From Herbaspirillum seropedicae (GTDB lineage Bacteria; Pseudomonadota; Gammaproteobacteria; Burkholderiales; Burkholderiaceae_D): a stretch of DNA of 64,000 nucleotides. A model generated the notes under the pieces. That model saw nothing but the letters and a program-made list of their open reading frames with translations. It made no database searches and was not told the origin of the DNA. Positions 20,136 through 28,695 of the stretch are shown here, in pieces. Position numbers and translations under genes: made by a program. The stretch is taken from the NCBI RefSeq assembly GCF_001040945.1, contig NZ_CP011930.1, positions 3,777,021-3,841,020 on the forward strand, read 5' to 3'. Numbering within the stretch: position 1 is the first letter of the stretch; each line of letters starts with the position of its first letter.

Positions 20136-21512
20136 TCAGGCCACCGGTGTCCGCAGGGTGACGAATTCCTCGGCGGAAGTCGGATGGATACCGATGGTGG
20201 TATCGAACTGGGCCTTGGTCGCACCGCATTGCAGGGCCACCGCAAAGCCCTGGATGACCTCGCCGGCGTCACCGCCAACCATGTGCACGCCCAGTACGCG
20301 ATCAGTACGGGCATCGACCACCAGCTTCATGAAGGTGCGTTCGGTATTGCGCGAAAGCGTGTTCTTGAGCGGCTTGAAATCAGTCTTGAAGATCCTCAGT
20401 TCGCCGAACTGCTGGCGCGCCTCTTCCTCCGACAAGCCCACCGTGCCCACATTGGGATGGCTGAACACCGCCGTGGGAATATTGGCGTAGGACATGCCGC
20501 GCTCGCCCTTGCCGAACAGGCGCGAGACCACGGCCATGGCTTCGGCCAGCGCCACTGGCGTGAGTGCGACGCGATCGATCACATCGCCCACGGCCAGGAT
20601 GGACGGGACACTGCTTTCGAAGTCCTGGTTGACTTCGATCGCCCCATTGGCCTTGAGCTTCACGCCAGCCTCTTGCAGCCCCAGGCCGGCGGTGTTGGCC
20701 GTGCGCCCCGTGGCGAACAGCACGCACTGCGCCGACAGCGCCTCGCCATTGGTGAGCCGCACCGTCTTGACGCTTGCCTCGCTTGCCTCGCCCGCCTGCT
20801 CCGCCTCGATGGCTTCGATGCTGGCGTTGAAGACGATACGGATACCCTTCTTGGCCATCTCGTCAGCCAGATGGATGCCAAGATCAGCGTCCATATTGCG
20901 CAGCAGACGCTCGCGCCGATACACCAGGGTCACCTCGCAGCCCAGGCCATTGAGGATGGAGGCCAGTTCAACGGCGATATAGCCGCCGCCCAGCACCACG
21001 GCGCGCTGCGGCAGCGCCTTGAGATGGAAGAAATCGTCGGAGGTGATGCCCAGCTCGGCGCCGGGGATGGCCGGCTTGTCGGGACGTCCGCCAGTGGCCA
21101 CCAGGATGTGGCGGGCGGTGAAGCGCTGGCCATCGACATTGACGGTGTGGGCGTCCTCCACCTTGGCAAAGCCGCGGTGCAGGCTGACCTTGGCGTTATC
21201 GAGCAGGCGCAGGTAGATGTCGTTCAGGTGGGCGATCTCGCGGTCCTTGTTGGCCATGAGCGCGCTCCAGTCGAAACTGGGCTGGCCATTGAGCGTCCAG
21301 CCATAGCCAGCCGCGTCGGCGAACTCCTCGTGGTAATGGGCGCTGTAGGACATCAGCTTCTTGGGGATACACCCCAGGTTCACGCAAGTGCCGCCCAGGT
21401 CGCCCTTCTCGGCCAGGCCGACGCGCGCACCGGCCTGGCTGGCGAAACGCGCTGCGCGCACGCCGCCGGAGCCGCCGCCGATGGTGAAAAGGTCATAGTC
21501 GTATTGGCTCAT
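20136..21512 (-). CDS. gor: Glutathione-disulfide reductase
   Basis: NADPH-dependent reduction of glutathione disulfide, cytoplasmic flavoenzyme, 458 residues. FAD is bound by FTIGGGSGGVRAARFA at the N-terminus. The redox-active disulfide is GGTCVNLGCIPKKL (Cys-x4-Cys). The NADPH motif is VLGGGYIAVELA, followed by VYRRERLLR whose arginines select NADP. The proton-relay His-Glu pair is GIHPTSAEE at the C-terminus. The ATG at 21512 has TGGAG upstream; the open frame continues to 21707 without family similarity. It lies 61 bases downstream of the iron permease gene on the same strand. Confidence 0.96.
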   Translation of the reverse strand: MSQYDYDLFTIGGGSGGVRAARFASQAGARVGLAEKGDLGGTCVNLGCIPKKLMSYSAHYHEEFADAAGYGWTLNGQPSFDWSALMANKDREIAHLNDIYLRLLDNAKVSLHRGFAKVEDAHTVNVDGQRFTARHILVATGGRPDKPAIPGAELGITSDDFFHLKALPQRAVVLGGGYIAVELASILNGLGCEVTLVYRRERLLRNMDADLGIHLADEMAKKGIRIVFNASIEAIEAEQAGEASEASVKTVRLTNGEALSAQCVLFATGRTANTAGLGLQEAGVKLKANGAIEVNQDFESSVPSILAVGDVIDRVALTPVALAEAMAVVSRLFGKGERGMSYANIPTAVFSHPNVGTVGLSEEEARQQFGELRIFKTDFKPLKNTLSRNTERTFMKLVVDARTDRVLGVHMVGGDAGEVIQGFAVALQCGATKAQFDTTIGIHPTSAEEFVTLRTPVA

Positions 21513-21573
21513 GGTGGCTCCAGGGATCTGCGCCAGGCGCGCTGGCAGGTTCATCGGTTCGGTCGTGCAGGGG

Positions 21574-23217
21574 TTATGCGGGCGGCGCAGCGTTTTGCAA
21601 GGGCTGGCTGCGCTTGCCATCGAGCGCGCGCATGACCAGCAGCACCGGCGCCAGTCCGACCAGCACGATGGACAAGGCCGGCAAGGCCGCCTCGCCCAGG
21701 CGCTCATCGCGCGCCAGGTTGTGGGCGATCACGGCCAGGGTATCGGTATCGAAGGGTCGCAACAGCAAGGTGGCCGGCAGTTCCTTGACCACATCCACGA
21801 ACACCATCAGGGCCGCCACCGCCAGCGAACGCCACAGCAAGGGCATATGCACGCGCCAGGCAATGACGGCGCGCGAACTTCCCAGGCTGCGCGCCGCTTC
21901 ATCCAGGCTGGCGGGGATGCGGGTGTAACCGGACTCCACCGACTGCACCGCCACCGCCGTGAAGCGTACCAGATACGCATAGATCACGCCCAGCGAGCTG
22001 GCCGTGAGCAAGACCCCCAGGCCCGCCCCCGGCCACAGCGATTGCAGCCAGGCCACCGGCAACAGGATGCCCACCGCGATGACCGAGCCAGGGATGGCGT
22101 ACCCCATGCCGGCCAGCCGCGCCGTCAGGCGCAGCAATGCTGCTTGCAGGCGCGGCAGGCCGCCGCTGCGCAGCGCAAAGCACAAGGCCAGGGCCAGCAC
22201 GATGGCGGCCAGCGCGGCCATGCCGCCGAAACGGAAACTGTTCCACACCCAGCCGGCATAACGGCCGACATCGAACCCCATCCCCTGCCCAGCCTCACTC
22301 CACCACAGGCGCAGCAGGATCGCCACCGGCAGCACAAAGCCCAGCACCACCGGCAGGCCGCACACCAGCCAGGCCAGTGCGGTCTGGGCGCGCGAGAGCA
22401 CGGGCAGGCGCGCCTCGGCGCCATCATGGCCACGTCCGCCGCGCGTGGCGGCAAAGCGCATGCGCCCCTGTTCGCGCCGCTCCAGCCACAGCAGCACGGT
22501 CACGAACAGCAGCAGCAGCGACGCGTACTGGGCCGCAGCCAGGCGGTCATCCAGCACTACCCAGGCCTTGTAGATGCCGGTGGTGAAGGTGGTCAGGCCG
22601 AAGTAGGCCGAGACCCCGTAGTCGGCCAGCGTCTCCATCAGCGCCAGCGCCGCCCCGGCGGCCAGGGCCGGGCGCGCCAGCGGCAGGGCCACGCGTACGA
22701 TGCGTTCGGACAGCGGTGCGCCCAGCATGCGGGCCGCTTCCATCAGGTGGGTGCCGCGCTCGCTCAAGGCATTGCGGGCCAGCAGGTAGGCATAGGGATA
22801 AAGGGTGAGCACGAACATGCAGATCGCCCCCGGCAAGCCGCGCACTTCCATCCGAAAGCCGGGGAACCAGCCCCGCAGGGTGCTCTGCACCACGCCGGCG
22901 TACTGCAGGAAATCGGTATAGGCGTAGGCCGACACATAGGCCGGCATGGCCATGGGCAGCAGCAAGGCCCAGGAAAACCAGCGCCGCCCGCGAAATTCGA
23001 AGAGGCTCACCGTCACCGCCGTGGCGCCGCCCACCACCACCACCCCCAGCGTGACCATCAGCGCCAGCCATCCCGAGGTCGCAAGGTAGCCCGGCAGCAC
23101 CGTCTCTGCCTGCTGGCGCAAGGCGTCCAGGCCTTCGGCGTCCAGCCCGAACCAGGCGCAGAGGATGCCGAGGATGGGCAAGGCGATCAGGACAGCGAGC
23201 AAACCGATGAAATGCAT
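21574..23217 (-). CDS. Fe3+-type ABC transporter permease (FbpB/SfuB-like)
   Basis: 547 residues containing two fused copies of the binding-protein-dependent permease domain, about 12 membrane segments, as in FbpB/SfuB. The EAA loops are seen as HLMEAARMLGAPLSERIVRVALPLARP in copy 1 and SLDEAARSLGSSRAVIAWRVHMPLLWR in copy 2. Start taken at the ATG 23217; an upstream extension to 23292 is possible but overlaps the divergent promoter. The ATPase gene (23320) is divergent, 102 bases away. No periplasmic binding protein is encoded nearby, so the ligand (iron or another metal complex) is inferred from family only. Confidence 0.9.
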   Translation of the reverse strand: MHFIGLLAVLIALPILGILCAWFGLDAEGLDALRQQAETVLPGYLATSGWLALMVTLGVVVVGGATAVTVSLFEFRGRRWFSWALLLPMAMPAYVSAYAYTDFLQYAGVVQSTLRGWFPGFRMEVRGLPGAICMFVLTLYPYAYLLARNALSERGTHLMEAARMLGAPLSERIVRVALPLARPALAAGAALALMETLADYGVSAYFGLTTFTTGIYKAWVVLDDRLAAAQYASLLLLFVTVLLWLERREQGRMRFAATRGGRGHDGAEARLPVLSRAQTALAWLVCGLPVVLGFVLPVAILLRLWWSEAGQGMGFDVGRYAGWVWNSFRFGGMAALAAIVLALALCFALRSGGLPRLQAALLRLTARLAGMGYAIPGSVIAVGILLPVAWLQSLWPGAGLGVLLTASSLGVIYAYLVRFTAVAVQSVESGYTRIPASLDEAARSLGSSRAVIAWRVHMPLLWRSLAVAALMVFVDVVKELPATLLLRPFDTDTLAVIAHNLARDERLGEAALPALSIVLVGLAPVLLVMRALDGKRSQPLQNAAPPA

Positions 23218-23319
23218 AGGGAACCAGACCCGTGAGGACAGAATGAAGGAAGACGCGGGCGCATGCGCTACACTGCGCAAACCCCTTCGCAAACGCGAAT
23301 TGTAACCATTTCATTGAGC

Positions 23320-24567
23320 ATGCCCATGTTTCTGGAAGTCGAACACCTCAGCATCCGCTATCCGCGCACGCCTGCACCGGCCGTGGACGCCGTCTCACTG
23401 CGCCTGGCGCCGGGCGAACTGGGCGCGCTGATCGGCCCTTCCGGCAGCGGCAAGACCAGCCTGCTGCGGGCAGTGGCCGGCCTGGAGCCGGCCCAGGCGG
23501 GGCTCATCCGGCTGGACGGCCAGTTGCTCGAAGGCGGCGGGGTGCGCGTGCCTGCCGAACAGCGGCGCATCGGCATGGTGTTCCAGGATTTCGCCCTGTT
23601 CCCGCACCTGAACGTGGCCGACAATATCGCCTTCGGCCTGCGCGGCCGCGACAAGCGCGAGCGCAGTGCGATCGTGGCCGGGATGCTGGCGCTGGTGGGC
23701 CTGCCCGAGGCCGGCGCCAAGTTCCCGCACCAGCTCTCGGGCGGCCAGCAGCAGCGCATTGCACTGGCGCGCGCGCTGGCCCCGCAGCCGCGCCTGTTGC
23801 TGCTGGACGAGCCCTTCTCCAGCCTGGATGTGGAATTGCGCGAACGCCTGGCGCACGACGTGCGCGACATCCTCAAGCGCACCCACACCACCGCGTTGAT
23901 GGTGACCCACGACCAGATGGAAGCCTTTGCCGTCGCCGATGTGGTCGGTGTGATGCGCCAGGGGCAACTGGAGCAATGGGATACGCCGTATGCGCTCTAT
24001 CACCGTCCGGCCACCCGTTTTGCCGCTGATTTCATCGGCCATGGCGTGCTGTTGCAAGGGCAGTTGCGCGGGCCGGATGCGAACGCGCAAGCGCTTGCCA
24101 GCCGGCCAGCAACGGACCATCACCAAGGGGATGAACAGGAAGAAATCGAAGTAGAAACCGCCGCCGGATTGCTGCGCGGCGTGCCGCTGCATGCGCTGCA
24201 TGGCCAGCAAGCAGCCCAGACCAGCGAGGTCGACGTGCTGTTGCGCGCCGATGATGTGATCCACGATGATGCCTCACCCTTCCGGGCGAGAGTGGTGCGC
24301 AAGTCCTTCCGCGGGGCGGAATTCCTCTACACGTTGGCGCTGGAGAACGGCCAGACGCTATTGTCGCTGGCGCCCTCGCATCATGATCACGCCGTGGGCG
24401 AGTGGATAGGCATCAGGCTGGAAGTGACGCATCTGGTGACCTTCGCCAGGACCGAGTCGGCCTCGGCGGGCCTGGCTGTGGCAGCTGTAGCACCCGCGGC
24501 ACCTGTGGCACTTGCGCCCATGGCTGCCGACGCGACCGAACTGGCGCACGAAGCTTCGCGCCGCTGA
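23320..24567 (+). CDS. ABC transporter ATP-binding protein (FbpC/PotA-like)
   Basis: 415 residues. The ATPase domain (~1–240) has Walker [11 protein letters not shown]-loop [10 protein letters not shown], signature LSGGQQQRI, Walker [13 protein letters not shown] and the H-loop [18 protein letters not shown]-like C-terminal domain follows (~260–385, [11 protein letters not shown]). The last ~35 residues are a low-complexity Ala/Val/Pro tail that looks dispensable. It is the natural partner of the divergent FbpB-like permease. Two in-frame ATGs (23320 and 23326) are close together; an open extension to 23263 is less likely. Confidence 0.9.
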   Translation: MPMFLEVEHLSIRYPRTPAPAVDAVSLRLAPGELGALIGPSGSGKTSLLRAVAGLEPAQAGLIRLDGQLLEGGGVRVPAEQRRIGMVFQDFALFPHLNVADNIAFGLRGRDKRERSAIVAGMLALVGLPEAGAKFPHQLSGGQQQRIALARALAPQPRLLLLDEPFSSLDVELRERLAHDVRDILKRTHTTALMVTHDQMEAFAVADVVGVMRQGQLEQWDTPYALYHRPATRFAADFIGHGVLLQGQLRGPDANAQALASRPATDHHQGDEQEEIEVETAAGLLRGVPLHALHGQQAAQTSEVDVLLRADDVIHDDASPFRARVVRKSFRGAEFLYTLALENGQTLLSLAPSHHDHAVGEWIGIRLEVTHLVTFARTESASAGLAVAAVAPAAPVALAPMAADATELAHEASRR

Positions 24568-24625
24568 TCCACGCGGGCCGGGCGGCCCAGCGCGTCAACG
24601 ACCAGCCAGTCAAGGGCGCGCCGCA

Positions 24626-24856
24626 TCAGGCGCGCGCCTTCGACAGGACCAGCAGCCAGCGGCGCAGCAGCAGGATTTCCAGATGGCCCGGCTCGATGCC
24701 GGCGCTGCACTCGATGACCGGATTGACCCGGTAGCGGCGCACGTAGGTGTCGCGGCAGATGAAGATTTCCCGGCGGCCCAGGCGGATGCTGAGCGAGGAC
24801 GGGCTGGACGAAGAAACAGCGAAGCGAGCGTCGGAAGCAAGATCAAAGTGGGTCAT
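24626..24856 (-). CDS. Small conserved-looking protein under a LexA-type SOS box
   Basis: 76 residues beginning MTHFDLASDARFAVSS. A Ser-rich N-terminal part is followed by a basic, hydrophobic region (IRLGRREIFICRDTYVRRYR, then LEILLLRRWLLVLSKARA). No family recognised, no signal peptide and no clear membrane span. The ATG at 24856 has a good ribosome site (GAGGA). Fifty bases upstream lies a full CTGT-N8-ACAG operator, so expression is probably induced by DNA damage. It is convergent with the ABC ATPase gene. The coding assignment rests on ribosome site, operator and codon bias, not on homology. Confidence 0.6.
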   Translation of the reverse strand: MTHFDLASDARFAVSSSSPSSLSIRLGRREIFICRDTYVRRYRVNPVIECSAGIEPGHLEILLLRRWLLVLSKARA

Positions 24857-24906
24857 GGCAGCGATTCCTCTTCTTGTCTGTAAGAGGCTTCACTTTAGCA
24901 CAAACA

Positions 24907-24922
24907 CTGTATGCATACACAG
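24907..24922 (-). promoter_or_regulatory. LexA (SOS) box
   Basis: CTGT-ATGCATAC-ACAG matches the LexA consensus of gamma- and betaproteobacteria (CTGT-N8-ACAG) exactly, and the flanking bases extend it to CACTGTATGCATACACAGTA. On the minus strand it overlaps a possible promoter (TGTACA, 18 bases, TACAGT) of the 24626–24856 gene. A second half-site TACAGTA occurs at 24932–24938. Confidence 0.75.
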
Positions 24923-24998
24923 TATTTTTTGTACAGTAGTATGGCTGCCATGGCGAGCATACAACAACCCGCCCCACCCTGCCCGCCGGCTGTCGCGT

Positions 24999-26390
24999 CT
25001 AGGCCACGCCCGCCGCCAGGCGCGCCCGTACGAAGCCGATATGCTCGCGCAGGACATAGAACTGGTCAGCAAAGGCCAGCGGCATCTTCATGCGGTTCAC
25101 GGCCATCTCGATCTCGTCCAGACGCTTGAGGATATCGGCCTGCTCCTGCGGCGAATCACGCGAGATACCACGTTCCAGCGCGATGAGCTCGCCATACCAG
25201 CGATAGATGCGCGAACGCACCCGCCAGCCATAGAGCATGGGCACCAGGCGTATCCCCGGAATGAGCAGCAGGATCACCGGCAGCACGATCACCACCGCCC
25301 GGTCCAGCAGGCTGGCCAGCCAGAAGGGCAAGGTGCGGTAGAAGAAGGTCTTGCCCGACTTGTAGTAGCGCGCCGCATCGTCGCTGATGCGGTATTCATG
25401 TTCCAGCGGGGCCGGGAACTCGCCGGCCTTCTGCATCACATTGGCCTTGCCGTGGACTTCGTGGGCGGCCTCGATGAGCAGGTCCGAGAGCGCCGGATGC
25501 AGGTCTTCACGCGCCACCAGTTCGGCGGTGGGTGCGATCAACTGGGTGTCGCGCGCCGGCAGGTTGCGCGCCAGGTCAAAGACGCCCATGGGCATCTTCA
25601 GGGTATTGAGGTAGCGGAAGCGCCGCACATAGGCCTCCGCCTGCGAGAAATCCAGCAGGCGGACGCCGGGCGCGCGCAGCAGCTTGCCCATGGTCGCCAC
25701 CGAGACCGAGTCCCCCATCAGGAAGGCCGCATCGATCTTGCCGCTGGTCAGCGCCTGCGCAGCCTCGTCGCCGCCGATGTTGAGCAGCTGGGTAGCGCCG
25801 CCGGCCTCCACGCCATTGGCCTTGAGCAGCGTGGCGGCCAGCACGCTGGAGCCGCTGCCCTGACCGCCGATGGCGATGCGTTTGCCGGCCAGCTCGGAGA
25901 GCTGACGCAGCGGCGGTATCGGCTTGCCCTCCGCATTGATGGACGCACTGCGGTAATAGACCGACACCGGCACATAGGAAATACTGCCCAGCGACACCAG
26001 CGAGCCCATCGCATCCGCCGGCACCGCACCGGCCAGGCCGCCCTGGACGAAACCGACGTCGATGTCCTGGTCGCTGTCGACCAGGCGTTTGAGGTTGTCC
26101 AGGGAACCGCCGGTCTCGACGATATCGAGCTTGATGCCATCGCGCGCCAGGATGGTCTTGTAGCGCTCCGCCACGCGCCAGAAGTTGCTGTCCTTGGGAC
26201 CGGCGGCGATGGTGATGGACGATGGCGGCGCGGGCCGGATCAGCCAGATCACCAGCCACGCGCCCACCAGGATCAGCAGGATGATGGGACCGAAGCTGAC
26301 AGCCAGGTCGCGCCAGGAGATGGCCACGAAGCGCGCCCGTATCCGGGTGGCCGAAGGCGCATAGGCGGAGAGTTTCTTGTCTTTGAGCAT
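24999..26390 (-). CDS. TAXI-family TRAP-type solute-binding membrane protein
   Basis: 463 residues. One membrane anchor lies near the N-terminus (FGPIILLILVGAWLVIWLI, residues ~33–51). The TAXI-type periplasmic binding domain follows (TIAAGPKDSNFWRVAERYK, VQGGLAGA, GGQGSGSSVLAATLL). A second membrane segment comes after residue 340 (VVIVLPVILLLIPGIRLVPM), with a cytoplasmic helical tail. Classic TAXI proteins are exported and work with a fused DctQM permease, but no permease is encoded nearby. A tethered binding domain with a cytoplasmic tail suggests sensing rather than transport, which is inference. It follows the SDR gene by 107 bases on the same strand. Confidence 0.85.
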   Translation of the reverse strand: MLKDKKLSAYAPSATRIRARFVAISWRDLAVSFGPIILLILVGAWLVIWLIRPAPPSSITIAAGPKDSNFWRVAERYKTILARDGIKLDIVETGGSLDNLKRLVDSDQDIDVGFVQGGLAGAVPADAMGSLVSLGSISYVPVSVYYRSASINAEGKPIPPLRQLSELAGKRIAIGGQGSGSSVLAATLLKANGVEAGGATQLLNIGGDEAAQALTSGKIDAAFLMGDSVSVATMGKLLRAPGVRLLDFSQAEAYVRRFRYLNTLKMPMGVFDLARNLPARDTQLIAPTAELVAREDLHPALSDLLIEAAHEVHGKANVMQKAGEFPAPLEHEYRISDDAARYYKSGKTFFYRTLPFWLASLLDRAVVIVLPVILLLIPGIRLVPMLYGWRVRSRIYRWYGELIALERGISRDSPQEQADILKRLDEIEMAVNRMKMPLAFADQFYVLREHIGFVRARLAAGVA

Positions 26391-26497
26391 GCGCGCTATT
26401 CTAGCCGCGCCTAGCGGCTTTGACGCGCACGAGCTTGTAACACCATGCAGGGCCGGGCGAGCGACACCCGGCCCGCAGGCATCAGGGCGTCAGCGCA

Positions 26498-27259
26498 TCA
26501 GGGCATGTACTGCCCGCCGTTGACATCGATGATCTGCCCGGTCACGTAGCCCGACATCTGTTCCGACGCCAGGTAGAGGAAAGCGCCGCTGCATTCATCC
26601 GGCTCGCCGATGCGGCCCATGGGAATGGTCTTGCGGAAGCCTTCCAGCTGTTCCGGTGTAGTAAAACGTTCCTGGAACGGCGTCATGATCACGCCCGGCG
26701 CCACCGCATTGACGCGGATCTTGTCGGCCAGCAATTCCTTGGCCATCCCCCGCGTGAGGGTGCTGACAAAGCCCTTGGAGGCCGCATAGATCAGCGCACC
26801 GGGGCCGCCCCCATGGCGCGCCGCCACGGACGTGACATTGATGATGTTGCCGCCGCCCTGGGCGCGCATGACCGGGATCACCGCACGGGTGAAGGCCACC
26901 ACCGAGCGGGCGTTGATGTTGATGATGTCGTCGAAGAGTTCATCGGTGACCGTTTCCAGCGGCGCACGCTTGACCAGCGCCCCGGCGTTGTTGATGAGCA
27001 CATCGATGCGGCCCATCTGCGCCACCGCCTTGGCCACTGCCGCGTTGATGGCCGACGTATCGCGCACATCGGCGCCGATGGTGATGGACTTGCTGCCCGC
27101 GGCGCGCACCTCGGCGGCGACGGCCTCGGCTTCCTTTTCCGAGCTGTTGTAGTGCACCACCAGATGGGAACCCCGGGCCGCAAAGGCCCTGGCGGCGGCC
27201 GCGCCGATACCGGTGCTTGCGCCGCTGATGAAGACGACTTTTCCTGCCAGATCCAGCAT
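26498..27259 (-). CDS. SDR-family oxidoreductase (3-oxoacyl-ACP reductase-like)
   Basis: 253-residue classical short-chain dehydrogenase. Cofactor motif SGASTGIGAAAARAFA (residues ~11–26), NNAGALV, catalytic Ser in NVTSVAARHGG, Tyr-x3-Lys in YAASKG, and the C-terminal GYVTGQIIDVNGG. The residues after the second beta strand (HYNSSEKEAE) favour NADP(H). Substrate unknown. A strong ribosome site (AGGAG) precedes the ATG. It is 188 bases downstream of a FadR-type regulator in the same direction and is the likely target of that regulator. Confidence 0.93.
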   Translation of the reverse strand: MLDLAGKVVFISGASTGIGAAAARAFAARGSHLVVHYNSSEKEAEAVAAEVRAAGSKSITIGADVRDTSAINAAVAKAVAQMGRIDVLINNAGALVKRAPLETVTDELFDDIININARSVVAFTRAVIPVMRAQGGGNIINVTSVAARHGGGPGALIYAASKGFVSTLTRGMAKELLADKIRVNAVAPGVIMTPFQERFTTPEQLEGFRKTIPMGRIGEPDECSGAFLYLASEQMSGYVTGQIIDVNGGQYMP

Positions 27260-27447
27260 GCTGTTCTCCTGTCAAAGAAACGGTTGATCACTCATGCTCC
27301 GGCTTGTCATGGGGCGGCCCTTTAGCGCCTGCCGGTATCGGGTCTTGTGAGGGACGCCGCGCGCCAGGCGCTGCGGCCGTACTGCCACGCCACCGTTGTG
27401 GAATGCCGCACAGGCCAGGCTGGCGGCAACGGCGGCGCTTGCTGCGT

Positions 27448-28167
27448 TCAGTCGTGGACCGATTCGTTGCGATTGCGGCCAGCGCTGCGGTAGGCATCGC
27501 GCACGCGCATCAGATGATGGCGCATGGCCTCGGAGGCCTTCTGCGGATCACGCGCCTTGAGCGCGTCCAGGATCTGGCGGTGGTCCTGCAGGCTGCGCTC
27601 CAGCGTAGCCGGGATGCGCGAGGTGATGGAACGGCTTTTCTTGCCCAGCATGTAGAGGCTGCCGGCGATGCTTTGCAGGAAGGGATTATTGCAGGCCTCG
27701 ATGATGGCTTCGTGGAATTCCACATCGGCGGCCGCGAAGGCAGCGGGATCCGACAGCAGGCGCGCCTCGTCCTCGACATTGCGCGCCAGGCGGTCCAGTT
27801 CGGCGTCCTCGATATGGGTGGCGGCCAGCGCAGCCACACCGGTCTCGATGATGAGACGGGCATCGAAGAGCGACTCCAGCGTACCCGGGTTGAGGTCGAT
27901 GATCATCTCCAGCGGCTCCAGCAGCTCGCGCGTTTCCAGCGAACTGACGAAGGTGCCCTCGCCCTGGCGGATGCGCAGCAGCCCCAGCAGCGCCAGCCCG
28001 CGAATGGCCTCCCGCACCGCAGGACGGCCCACGCCCAGCATGGCCGCCAGCTCGCGCTCGGGCGGCAACTGCTGGTCGGGCTTCAACAGGCCGCTGCGGA
28101 TCATGGTCAGCAGCCGCTGGGCAACCTGTTCGGAAATGGATTTCTGGACGATGGGGTCGAAGGACAT
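27448..28167 (-). CDS. FadR-subfamily GntR transcriptional regulator
   Basis: 239 residues. The winged helix-turn-helix (~1–75) has LKPDQQLPPERELAAMLGVGRPAVREAIRGL and RIRQGEGTFV. An FCD effector domain (~95–225) carries the metal-binding acidic/His pattern (DARLIIETGVAALAA, DVEFHEAI, QDHRQILDAL, HHLMRV). FCD regulators usually respond to carboxylic acids or sugar acids. Upstream of the ATG lies an operator-like AGGTAAGACCA, suggesting autoregulation. The SDR gene follows in the same direction. Confidence 0.94.
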   Translation of the reverse strand: MSFDPIVQKSISEQVAQRLLTMIRSGLLKPDQQLPPERELAAMLGVGRPAVREAIRGLALLGLLRIRQGEGTFVSSLETRELLEPLEMIIDLNPGTLESLFDARLIIETGVAALAATHIEDAELDRLARNVEDEARLLSDPAAFAAADVEFHEAIIEACNNPFLQSIAGSLYMLGKKSRSITSRIPATLERSLQDHRQILDALKARDPQKASEAMRHHLMRVRDAYRSAGRNRNESVHD

Positions 28168-28256
28168 GCTCTCTGGATACCTGCCTGTAGGGGTGAATCA
28201 CTGCCGTCTCGGCAATGTTGTCCTGCCCCGCCGGCCCGGCGCTTGCGGGCGGCGTA

Positions 28257-28267
28257 AGGTAAGACCA
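28257..28267. promoter_or_regulatory. Candidate operator of the FadR-type regulator
   Basis: AGGTAAGACCA matches TGGT-NN-GACCA, the consensus shared by several FCD-type GntR regulators, at all but the first base. It lies about 90 bases upstream of the start of the regulator gene (28167, minus strand). Confidence 0.45.
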
Positions 28268-28352
28268 ATTGGGAGGTGAGGATAGGTATCGGGGCGGCTT
28301 GTGTCAAGCAGCGGGCCTTTGGTGCAATGCAAAAGCAATGGACGGTCTCTGC

Positions 28353-28544
28353 TCAGGTCCGACGACGGGAATTTCGCGCTCTCGCAGGCCCCCGCTCATG
28401 GGATAAAGGCGCCGCAGATGGTGTCATCAATTTGACGAAGATGGTTTTCAAGCGGATTTTTCCTTGTCGCTCGTCGCTCATGTCCTGCAGTCCGGACATG
28501 AGTTCATCAAAGAGCTGGCGACGAGGACGATTTTTGGTGTTCAT
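28353..28544 (-). pseudogene. Truncated antitoxin-like gene (N-terminal remnant)
   Basis: A 63-codon frame. Residues 8–34 (RRQLFDELMSGLQDMSDERQ, then GKIRLKT) match the N-terminal arm of HigA/MqsA-type antitoxins, whose usual continuation is a C-terminal Xre helix-turn-helix. Here the match ends at LKT, and the remaining residues (from FVKLMTPSAAPLSHERG) are unrelated, so the DNA-binding domain is missing. Codon use is more AT-rich than in neighbouring genes. A TATA-rich stretch and the palindrome CTTCGAAG (around 28565) lie upstream, as expected for an autoregulated antitoxin. No toxin gene is left nearby. Identification is by pattern and moderately sure. Confidence 0.5.
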
Positions 28545-28695
28545 CCCGCAACCATATAAAACTTCGAAGGAAGATTCTATCGGCATAGAGGGTAGCGCCA
28601 CTTCACCGCGCACATCATTCCTGCCGAAGCGGCTAGGCATCTGGTACGCTACGCTGCCTCTCCCGCCAAGCCGCCAACTTCACTGCCTAGCCCCC

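Noticed and set aside
24911-25129. Plus-strand frame starting just after the SOS box
   Set aside because: Pro/Arg-rich, no ribosome site, and it runs antisense into the conserved 3' end of the TAXI gene, so the SOS box is assigned to the minus-strand gene.
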